DNA of 5,095 nucleotides from Candidatus Kapaibacterium sp. (GTDB lineage Bacteria > Bacteroidota > Ignavibacteria > Kapaibacteriales > Kapaibacteriaceae), in contig JAURNF010000130.1 in assembly GCA_030830285.1 (NCBI GenBank), positions 1-5,095 of the forward strand, read 5' to 3'. A program made the translations under genes and the position numbers. Positions 1 to 5,006 of the stretch are shown one piece after another. A model generated the notes under the pieces. That model was not told the origin of the DNA. It did no database searches and worked only from the letters and a program-made list of their open reading frames with translations. The first letter of the stretch is position 1; each line of letters begins with the position of its first letter.

Positions 1-320
1 GCCCAGCCGAAGATCGGAATGCGCTCGAGCTCGCGCTTGTACATGATGCGCACGTTGTCAGGAACAAGTGCGAGAATCACCGGAATGTCGAACAGACTGG
101 CGTGATTGGCAACGTAGATATAGCGTCGTGCGGGATCGAGCTGGTCACGCCCTACGAGTGACGCACGGATGCCACACATGCGAAGGAGAAGACGCGACCA
201 CGAGCGACCGTACTCGTAGAAAACCTCTTCGTTGCGCCACAGCACCATGTGAATCATCACGGCGATTGAGTACGCAGCAGTTACAATGAAGACACCCGCA
301 AGTATGATCCACATTCGCAT
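1..320 (-). CDS. plsC: 1-acyl-sn-glycerol-3-phosphate acyltransferase (PlsC family), N-terminal part, cut by left window edge
   Basis: Translating the minus strand from the ATG at 320 gives 106 whole codons that run off the window without a stop. Residues 4-28 (WIILAGVFIVTAAYSIAVMI onward) form a hydrophobic N-terminal membrane segment. Residues 72-78 read NHASLFD, the NH-X4-D acyltransferase motif I, with catalytic His73 and Asp78. The following MYKRELERIPIFGW (about 93-106) matches the usual second conserved block. Family members transfer an acyl chain from acyl-ACP or acyl-CoA to lysophosphatidic acid at the inner membrane, making phosphatidic acid for phospholipid synthesis. The later motifs lie outside the window, so substrate class is not proven; a related lysolipid acyltransferase is possible. 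The start is uncertain: ATG at 314 and an in-frame ATG at 380 also exist. I prefer 320 because it places the hydrophobic helix at the N-terminus. No clear Shine-Dalgarno is present. Confidence 0.85.
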   Translation of the reverse strand, partial: MRMWIILAGVFIVTAAYSIAVMIHMVLWRNEEVFYEYGRSWSRLLLRMCGIRASLVGRDQLDPARRYIYVANHASLFDIPVILALVPDNVRIMYKRELERIPIFGW

Positions 321-324
321 GACG

Positions 325-355
325 CAAAGGTCGGGACCGTGGAGATACCGAGCAA
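325..355 (-). promoter_or_regulatory. possible Bacteroidota-type promoter for plsC
   Basis: On the minus strand, GACCTTTG (325-332) differs by one base from the Bacteroidota -7 consensus TAnnTTTG. A TTG lies 20 nt upstream, as expected for the -33 element. The element ends only 4 nt before the ATG at 320, so it would imply a leaderless or nearly leaderless message, or use of the ATG at 314. This is a weak, eye-only match in a 62-bp divergent gap. Confidence 0.2.
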
Positions 356-382
356 GTTGCAAGGTTTCCGTAGGTTGCATCC

Positions 383-700
383 ATGCCAGGACTACAAGAT
401 CTCGCTTCGCTGCTCGGCGTACCCGAGTCACAACACCAGGAACCGAAACTCGAGAAACGTCGGGGTCACGACGGACAGGTGCTCAACCTGCGCGTGCGCG
501 TTGAAAAGCGTCGCGGCAAGCCCGTGACAATTGCCTGGGGTTTCTTCTCCCATCCGATGGAACTCAACCGTCTGCTCACGTTGTGCAAGAAAACGCTTGG
601 AGCGGGTGGACAGTTGGTGGATCAAACGATCGAGATGCAAGGCGATCATGCCGAACGCATGAAGAAGCTCCTGCAAGGCGAAGGCTACAACGTGCGATAA
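383..700 (+). CDS. SUI1/YciH-family translation factor (eIF1-like), 105 aa
   Basis: The 105-residue product has a charged N-terminal arm (about 1-30) followed by a SUI1-type fold: a basic strand (LRVRVEKRRGKPVTIAWGF, about 35-53), a Lys-rich helix with the family's GxGG-like turn (KKTLGAGGQLVDQTIEMQG, about 69-87), and a final helix and strand (HAERMKKLLQGEGYNVR) to the C-terminus. Length and motif order match bacterial YciH proteins. These are homologues of eukaryotic initiation factor eIF1, which binds the small ribosomal subunit and influences start-codon and initiator-tRNA selection; the physiological role in bacteria is less settled. The gene diverges from plsC across 62 bp and converges on the lipoprotein gene, with only 15 bp between the stop codons. 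No Shine-Dalgarno is evident before the ATG, which is common in this phylum. Family assignment is firm; exact function is inferred from the family. Confidence 0.9.
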   Translation: MPGLQDLASLLGVPESQHQEPKLEKRRGHDGQVLNLRVRVEKRRGKPVTIAWGFFSHPMELNRLLTLCKKTLGAGGQLVDQTIEMQGDHAERMKKLLQGEGYNVR

Positions 701-715
701 CTGCACGGACGCTAC

Positions 716-1810
716 TTACTCACCAAACGCCGTTGGATTGAGTCCGACGGCAACTCGAAATCGTTCGTTGCCATTGCGGTCGAGCACGAGCACTTCCCCA
801 TCGGTAACGTAGCTGCGTGCATTGCCAACGAGCAGCGATGATTGCGATGGCCACCATCCGAGGGAGTACCAAATGTCATTGCCCATTGTTGATGTGTGCG
901 AGCGCAATCGCACGAGCTCACTGGTTTCCGCGCGATAGGCATCAACGCCATCACGATGCAGCACGTAGACGCGTCCATCTACAGGATCAACGACGAGTCC
1001 GCGCGGCATCGCAAAACGAACGTGCTGTACGATGCGCTTCTGCGCAGGATCCCACAGAACAACACCACCGAGCGAATCCGGTTGCGATACGTAGTGCCGG
1101 TACAACAACCATACGCGATTGCGTGGGGCATCGGCAACGCAGAGCATCAAGTTGGGCAATCCTTCAATCGTGCCTATGCGCTGTAGGTCGGAGATGTCAA
1201 GTAGAGAAACGGTACTTGCTCCCTCCTCATTTCTCCGCAAATCACCGAGTCCGCTGTTGGCAACATAGACAACACGGTTCAGCACACAGACGCCTTCAGG
1301 GGCCGGACCAACCGGTGCCGACGGCACGCGTATGGTACATGTGCGAAGATTGATTTCGGCGATTGCATCAGCATTGAGCATCGTCACAATCGCAACCGTA
1401 TCGTTGAGGCGTGCAAAGCGGTAGGGCTCGCGTGCTGCATCAAAGCGGATGCGTGCTTGCCAGACTCCTGTTCGACGGTGGTAGACTTCGATCGAGCGCG
1501 ATGTACTGGCAATCACAAACACACTATCGCCACGTACAAGAATGTCCGACCCAGTATCGCCAAGTCGCAGACCCTGGTTGCGCGACTGCACAACATTCGT
1601 CTCGACACGTCCATCTTCACGCACAAAGGACAACGTTGCATTGTCCTGACGCCATAGACCTTCATTCACAACGAAGAACCCTGGCTGCGCAAGTGGCGTC
1701 GTGATAGGATCGGGTTCGACAGGCACGGGAACGCAGCCATGCAGCTGTGTTAGCAGCATGACGATAGCGCAACTGCGCAGTATTGCTCCGATGTTCGACA
1801 CCGTGCTCAT
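716..1810 (-). CDS. surface lipoprotein with YncE/BtuG-like beta-propeller, 364 aa
   Basis: The N-terminus carries a signal peptide (about 1-25, core AIVMLLTQ) ending in lipobox LHGC, so Cys26 is the expected lipidated residue. The mature chain is beta-rich, with repeating blade-like units of the kind VYVANSGLGD, VWLLYR, GGVVLWDPAQKRIV, RVYVLHRDGVDAY and EVLVLDRNGNERFRV. This is the pattern of YncE-like or DUF5074-type propellers, including the GxEVLVLDxNG...GLNP ending seen in such lipoproteins next to TonB receptors. In Bacteroides the related BtuG lipoprotein sits over BtuB and captures cobalamin. A similar ligand-capturing role at the outer membrane is inferred from family and context, not from ligand-binding residues. 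The start overlaps the upstream stop by 4 nt (ATGA), with an AAGGTG Shine-Dalgarno-like element about 6 nt before it, so translation is probably coupled. It is the last gene of the operon. The post-Cys sequence (VPVPVEPDP) is not the classical acidic lipoprotein export signal, so surface exposure is uncertain. Confidence 0.75.
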   Translation of the reverse strand: MSTVSNIGAILRSCAIVMLLTQLHGCVPVPVEPDPITTPLAQPGFFVVNEGLWRQDNATLSFVREDGRVETNVVQSRNQGLRLGDTGSDILVRGDSVFVIASTSRSIEVYHRRTGVWQARIRFDAAREPYRFARLNDTVAIVTMLNADAIAEINLRTCTIRVPSAPVGPAPEGVCVLNRVVYVANSGLGDLRRNEEGASTVSLLDISDLQRIGTIEGLPNLMLCVADAPRNRVWLLYRHYVSQPDSLGGVVLWDPAQKRIVQHVRFAMPRGLVVDPVDGRVYVLHRDGVDAYRAETSELVRLRSHTSTMGNDIWYSLGWWPSQSSLLVGNARSYVTDGEVLVLDRNGNERFRVAVGLNPTAFGE

Positions 1811-2841
1811 CGCTTCACCTTCAGTGACTGGCGTGTGCGACCATCATCAACAACGACAAGCACGGCACCACGAGGTACAACGTGTAGATCAACTGTGTGA
1901 ATACCCGGACTGAGCACGCGTTGGTAGATCACTGCTCCGCGCACATCATAGATCGACACCGTAGCGCTGCTGACAACATCGACGGTGAGGTCGTCAGTTG
2001 CGGATGTCGATTCGATGCGCTGCTCAAAGGCCATCGGCACCGTATGAACAGCGATGATCGCATCAAGATCAAAGCCACTCAGCGTTGGATCGTAGAACGG
2101 ATGACTACGGTTGTCGAGGATAATGCGCGTGACATCCGTGATGCGAATCCATCGCACGCTATCAACTCCTATGGTCGCGAGGTCGAACGCATCACCACCA
2201 CTCACGGATGGGTTGAACGCATCAAGTCCTGTAGTGGGGCTGACTCCGGCGCACCCTCGCAGTGTGAGCGAATCAAATGGGAAGGCATACCACGCGATAC
2301 CATCACGGCTCACCTCCACACGTGCTGGCTCTGCGAATGTGCGTGAGCCAAACATGAAGGCATTTTCAAACACCGTGAAGTCGGGTCCGGGCAGATCAAC
2401 AATCACCGCACGACGCAGACCCAACGTGATGCTGCCATCGAGTCCAAGCGAGCATACCTCGCGTGGTTCCGCAACAGGCGATGTGCGCGATGCACGCGGC
2501 TCGGGTCCGGTCAGCACATTCATCGGGAAGAACACCGGTCCTTGCCCCACACGCTGTCCACTCCCCGGCTGCAGGCTTACAACCGAATCCATGCGTTGTG
2601 GTTGTGCCCATATCGTTACCGCACTGCAGAGCACCAGCAACAGCATTGTCACGACCCGCACATTCTTCCAATCGTACGGACAGTGGCGACAGGCATTACC
2701 GCAACATGTTCCGCGTTGCTCATGCGCAACGCGTGTGAGCACCGTGTACCCCGTATGCGGATCGATGTACGTCTCGCGCTGTTGCGCACATGCCTCATCA
2801 TGCAGCCGCTGCACTTCAGGATGGATTTGTTCACGCTTCAT
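1807..2841 (-). CDS. DUF5522-like Cys domain fused in frame to secreted surface protein with T9SS-type tail, 344 aa
   Basis: Residues 1-60 from the ATG at 2841 resemble stand-alone DUF5522 proteins (YIDPHTGYTVLTR, then GTCCGNACRHCPY), with Cys46, Cys47, Cys51 and Cys54 as a likely metal or iron-sulfur ligand set; function unknown. Without a stop, the frame continues into a signal peptide (61-79, ending IWA before Gln80). A secreted domain follows with LGLDGSITL (132-140), PGPDFTVFENAF (151-162), a GGDAFDLA block (215-222), WIRITD (231-236) and SGFDLDAI (255-262), a pattern I associate with FCB 'cell surface proteins' near TonB receptors. Residues 283-344 (VSIYDVRGAVIYQ..., ending KVKR) look like a type A T9SS sorting domain. 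The start at 2841 is chosen over the ATG at 2937 because GGAGG sits 7 nt upstream and it forms an ATGA overlap with the receptor stop. An internal signal peptide cannot work normally from that start, so the secreted part is probably made from GTG 2661 or ATG 2646, or a stop codon has been lost. The role in ligand uptake is inferred from context. Confidence 0.7.
   Translation of the reverse strand: MKREQIHPEVQRLHDEACAQQRETYIDPHTGYTVLTRVAHEQRGTCCGNACRHCPYDWKNVRVVTMLLLVLCSAVTIWAQPQRMDSVVSLQPGSGQRVGQGPVFFPMNVLTGPEPRASRTSPVAEPREVCSLGLDGSITLGLRRAVIVDLPGPDFTVFENAFMFGSRTFAEPARVEVSRDGIAWYAFPFDSLTLRGCAGVSPTTGLDAFNPSVSGGDAFDLATIGVDSVRWIRITDVTRIILDNRSHPFYDPTLSGFDLDAIIAVHTVPMAFEQRIESTSATDDLTVDVVSSATVSIYDVRGAVIYQRVLSPGIHTVDLHVVPRGAVLVVVDDGRTRQSLKVKR
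2605..2661 (-). other. internal signal peptide with candidate second translation starts
   Basis: Within the fused ORF, codons from GTG 2661 read VRVVTMLLLVLCSAVTIWA: an Arg-containing n-region, a hydrophobic core and an A-x-A-like cleavage site before QPQ. Initiation at GTG 2661 would give a 284-residue secreted protein; ATG 2646 would give 279 residues but lose the Arg. A GGAAG stretch lies only 3 nt before the GTG, closer than ideal for a Shine-Dalgarno, so termination-independent reinitiation is not obviously supported. Confidence 0.5.
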
Positions 2842-4769
2842 GGCGCAACCTCCAACGAAGCAGTTACCCGAACACTCCGCCCAGGCATTGGGAAGCCGCG
2901 TATCACAGCATATTCTGCGTCGAACAGATTGTCGCACTGCGCACGCAGATGCACAACCGTGTTCCCACCGCGCACATCAACACCACCGTGCACCGACGTA
3001 ACGGCGAATGGTTGAAGAAGTGATGCATAGGTGCCGCCTGCTTGGGCATACCGATAGCTTGTGTACGACCACGTAGCACCAACGTTCCACATGGCTCCGC
3101 TCTGTGTGAGTGCATCGGACCAATGCACCATGATCGACGATAGTTCGGGCACGGCGTATGGAATCATCGTACCATCGATGCCAGGACGTCCTGTTGCGTC
3201 GAGTACTGACTGACGTGTGTAGGACCATTGAGCGCGCAGGCGATCATCGAATGCACTCGCCCGCAGCATGAGTTCAGCACCATACGTGATGGCACGTCCA
3301 ACATTCTGTGCTGTTGTGAGCAAGGGGCTTACCGGCACACTCACGATCAGATTTGATGTTGACATCCAGAATCCATCCACATCGCATGACAGCCACGATG
3401 TGATGGGAACTGCGTAGCCAAGGTTCACTGTGTGGGAACGTTCAGGCACAAGCGAACGAGTGCCGTAGTTGAGCACATAGAGTTCAGCGAATGTTGGCGG
3501 ACGGAAGTTGTAGCTCCATGAACCACGAAGCATACCGCCAAGCGGATAGTCTACTGCAAGCATCGGCGACAGCGCGGTTCCGACATCTGAGAACGCGTCG
3601 AACCGCAATGCTGCACGAACATCAAGGTCATCAACAACCACATCACGTATCGTCCAGTCGGTTGCAACCGCAATGCTCCTGCGAGTTACTACTGCACCTG
3701 ACTGATCAAGTACTTCGTCGCCGGAAAGATCCGCGTAGCCAAGCTCAACACGCGTTGTCGACACTGCCGGGCCGTACGTGAGCTCGTGCGTAGCCACCCC
3801 AAATGTTACGTCGTGCTGTATCGTACGCGCATCAATACCTGACGGACCCAAGAGTGTTGCCTCTGGATCCGTGTAGTGTTGATCTAACCATCGAAGCGTC
3901 GAGGTTACTACCAGTGGCACGTTGTCGATAAGGCGCAGTGGGATCGACGCGATCGCGAGAACATCATCATCAGCGAACCGTGCACGCGCATTTGTCACGC
4001 TTCCTTGCACAACGCTTCCAGGCACACCGCGTTCTGACGTACGTCCAATCACTGTCAGTGCAGCGTCATTCACTGTCAACCGCATCACACCTGATGTCGA
4101 GCGTGCATCACTATTTGTTCGATTGATTTCATAGGTCGTGCCGAACTCGTTCAGTGTAAACGGGAAAGATCCAGCTGTACCCAGACGGTCCACATCGAAA
4201 CTGATCGACACGTTATCATCGGATGTGGTTGCACCAGCACCGATCCGCCATTCATTAAAGGACCCAGCAAGCGCATATGCTCTGACTGATGATCGCGCAT
4301 CGGTACGAAGCGAGAGATCCAGCACACCGTTCACAGCGTTTGCGCCATAGAGTGCGCTTGCTCCGCCGCGTACAACACGCATCGACGAAATCAGGCGTGC
4401 AGGAATCAGCGACAGATCCACCGTCCCTGTCTGTGCAGAGGAGAGGCGTGCACCATCGACAACAACTAATGATTGCGATGACGAACCACCCCGCATCGAG
4501 AACGTCTTGAGTCCACCCACGCCACCGTAGTCACGTGCAAACGCACCTGGGATAAGGGGCAATGCGTCGGTGATTGCAACTGGTGCGATGCGAGATAGCA
4601 TCTGTGCATCCAGTGTTGTGGTCGGAACCGACACATCGGCGCGATTATCGAGCCACGTATCACCAATCACCATCACATCCTTCATTCGCACCGTATCGGC
4701 ACGCACAGAGTCGGCACGCACAGAGTGCATGAAGAACAGCGAGCAACTGGTGAGGAGTGATACGAGCAT
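2838..4769 (-). CDS. TonB-dependent outer-membrane receptor, BtuB-like size, 643 aa
   Basis: Residues 1-19 act as a signal peptide, probably cut after VRA. A short linker and a possible TonB box (about MKDVMVIGD, 29-37) follow. The plug domain spans about 45-155 and has the hallmarks DALPLIPGA, MRGGSSSQSLVVVDGARL and MRVVRGGASALYGANAVNGVL. The 22-strand-type barrel fills the rest, with YNFRPPTFAELY (420-431), LVPERSHTVNLGY (440-452) and the C-terminal DNLFDAEYAVIRGFPMPGRSV block. Such receptors import scarce ligands across the outer membrane using TonB-ExbBD energy. There is no carboxypeptidase-like N-terminal extension and no SusD partner, so it resembles BtuB/siderophore receptors rather than SusC. 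It is the first gene of the operon, and its stop overlaps the next start (ATGA). The ATG at 4769 is the only usable upstream start: an in-frame TAG lies 15 nt before it. Oddities are a signal peptide without a basic n-region and a C-terminal Pro instead of the usual aromatic residue. A corrinoid substrate is inferred from context only. Confidence 0.9.
   Translation of the reverse strand: MLVSLLTSCSLFFMHSVRADSVRADTVRMKDVMVIGDTWLDNRADVSVPTTTLDAQMLSRIAPVAITDALPLIPGAFARDYGGVGGLKTFSMRGGSSSQSLVVVDGARLSSAQTGTVDLSLIPARLISSMRVVRGGASALYGANAVNGVLDLSLRTDARSSVRAYALAGSFNEWRIGAGATTSDDNVSISFDVDRLGTAGSFPFTLNEFGTTYEINRTNSDARSTSGVMRLTVNDAALTVIGRTSERGVPGSVVQGSVTNARARFADDDVLAIASIPLRLIDNVPLVVTSTLRWLDQHYTDPEATLLGPSGIDARTIQHDVTFGVATHELTYGPAVSTTRVELGYADLSGDEVLDQSGAVVTRRSIAVATDWTIRDVVVDDLDVRAALRFDAFSDVGTALSPMLAVDYPLGGMLRGSWSYNFRPPTFAELYVLNYGTRSLVPERSHTVNLGYAVPITSWLSCDVDGFWMSTSNLIVSVPVSPLLTTAQNVGRAITYGAELMLRASAFDDRLRAQWSYTRQSVLDATGRPGIDGTMIPYAVPELSSIMVHWSDALTQSGAMWNVGATWSYTSYRYAQAGGTYASLLQPFAVTSVHGGVDVRGGNTVVHLRAQCDNLFDAEYAVIRGFPMPGRSVRVTASLEVAP
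2848..2852 (-). promoter_or_regulatory. Shine-Dalgarno for the DUF5522/surface-protein ORF
   Basis: GGAGG on the minus strand lies 7 nt before the ATG at 2841. It is inside the last codons of the receptor gene (within LEVAP). It is the best ribosome binding site in the window and decides the start at 2841 over the upstream ATG at 2937. Confidence 0.7.
4696..4725. repeat. 15-bp tandem repeat, two perfect copies, in receptor N-terminus
   Basis: TCGGCACGCACAGAG occurs twice back to back (4696-4710 and 4711-4725). On the minus strand it encodes the repeat in SVRADSVRADTVR, just after the probable signal-peptide cleavage site. The unit is a multiple of three, so copy-number change would keep the reading frame. 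Confidence 0.85.
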
Positions 4770-4779
4770 AGATGGAGCG

Positions 4780-4787
4780 CAAAACTA
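4780..4787 (-). promoter_or_regulatory. possible -7 promoter element of the receptor operon (TAnnTTTG)
   Basis: TAGTTTTG on the minus strand is an exact match to the Bacteroidota -7 consensus TAnnTTTG. It ends 10 nt before the receptor ATG, implying a leader of only a few nucleotides. The nearest upstream TTG is 25 nt away, longer than the usual 19-23, so the -33 element is weak. The remaining space up to the tRNA gene holds nothing else recognisable. Confidence 0.35.
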
Positions 4788-4798
4788 CGGTGTGCATC

Positions 4799-4829
4799 TT
4801 GGAGAAGTCGCACAATAAGACTAACATTG
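4799..4829 (+). promoter_or_regulatory. possible promoter of the tRNA-Val gene
   Basis: TTG at 4799-4801 and TAACATTG at 4822-4829 are separated by 20 nt. The second differs from the Bacteroidota -7 consensus TAnnTTTG at one base. The -7 element ends 10 nt before the mature tRNA 5' end, a sensible distance for a stable-RNA promoter. It overlaps the divergent receptor promoter region. This is an eye-only match. Confidence 0.4.
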
Positions 4830-4839
4830 CGCCCCAATT

Positions 4840-4914
4840 GGTCGCTTAGCTCAGCTGGTTCAGAGCGTTCGCTTCACACGCGAGAGGTCATAGGTTCAAA
4901 TCCTATAGCGACCA
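4840..4914 (+). tRNA. tRNA-Val (anticodon CAC)
   Basis: A complete cloverleaf folds by eye. The acceptor stem is GGTCGCT (4840-4846) with AGCGACC (4907-4913), seven perfect pairs. The D stem is GCTC/GAGC (4849-4852 and 4863-4866) around a loop with GG. The anticodon stem is TTCGC/GCGAG (one G-U wobble) with loop TTCACAC, giving anticodon CAC at 4875-4877, which reads GUG (Val). The variable loop has five bases, and the T arm is ATAGG-TTCAAAT-CCTAT. The discriminator base is A4914, as usual for valine. The 3' CCA is not encoded and must be added enzymatically. The gene is a single unit with its own terminator, divergent from the receptor operon and convergent with the 5S rRNA. Confidence 0.95.
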
Positions 4915-4921
4915 CACATTG

Positions 4922-4953
4922 TAAGGCTCCTGCAAAGGGGCCTTAGTTGTTTA
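4922..4953 (+). terminator. intrinsic terminator of the tRNA-Val gene
   Basis: TAAGGCTCC (4922-4930) pairs with GGGGCCTTA (4937-4945), nine pairs including one G-U, around the loop TGCAAA. A T-rich tail (GTTGTTTA) follows on the plus strand. On the minus strand no T-run follows the hairpin, so it works in the tRNA direction. It begins 8 nt after the mature tRNA 3' end. Confidence 0.75.
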
Positions 4954-4967
4954 TGTCCATAAAACAG

Positions 4968-4999
4968 CAAAGCCCTTATCCGTGAGGACAAGGGCTTTG
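4968..4999 (-). terminator. strong hairpin between tRNA-Val and 5S rRNA, likely rRNA operon terminator
   Basis: CAAAGCCCTT (4968-4977) pairs perfectly with AAGGGCTTTG (4990-4999). After one mismatch, TCC/GGA adds three more pairs, closed by a four-base loop (GTGA on plus, TCAC on minus). In the direction of the rRNA operon (minus strand) the stem lies just past the 5S end and is followed by CTGTTTTAT, a short T-run, so it probably ends the rRNA transcript. On the plus strand the stem is followed by seven A, not T, so termination that way is unlikely. Confidence 0.65.
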
Positions 5000-5006
5000 A
5001 AAAAAA

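Noticed and set aside
428..706. Minus-strand open frame of 92 codons opposite the SUI1-family gene
   Set aside because: It is fully antisense to a well-recognised gene and its product resembles nothing known.
817..1353. Plus-strand open frame of 178 codons
   Set aside because: It is antisense to the propeller lipoprotein, its composition is low-quality (many Arg, His, Gln), and it has no domain or ribosome binding site.
2842..2937. Upstream ATG at 2937 extending the DUF5522 ORF by 32 residues
   Set aside because: The extension lies inside the receptor coding sequence and matches no family sequence. The GGAGG and ATGA overlap support 2841 instead.
2111..3001. Long plus-strand open frame (296 codons)
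   Set aside because: It is antisense to the DUF5522/surface-protein ORF and the end of the receptor gene. Its translation is rich in Arg, Ser, His and Cys with no recognisable domain, as expected of a shadow frame in GC-rich DNA.
4740..4769. Lipobox-like LTSC at residues 6-9 of the receptor
   Set aside because: The Cys is at position 9 with no basic n-region and too short a hydrophobic core. TonB receptors are integral barrels, so ordinary signal peptidase cleavage after VRA is more likely.
4770..4839. Cobalamin riboswitch upstream of the receptor
   Set aside because: The gap is about 70 bp and shows no B12-box-like or multi-stem structure.
4840..4960. tRNA 3' end as an integration (attachment) site
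   Set aside because: No duplicate of the tRNA 3' end, integrase gene or foreign-looking DNA is present; the tRNA is followed directly by its terminator and the rRNA operon end.
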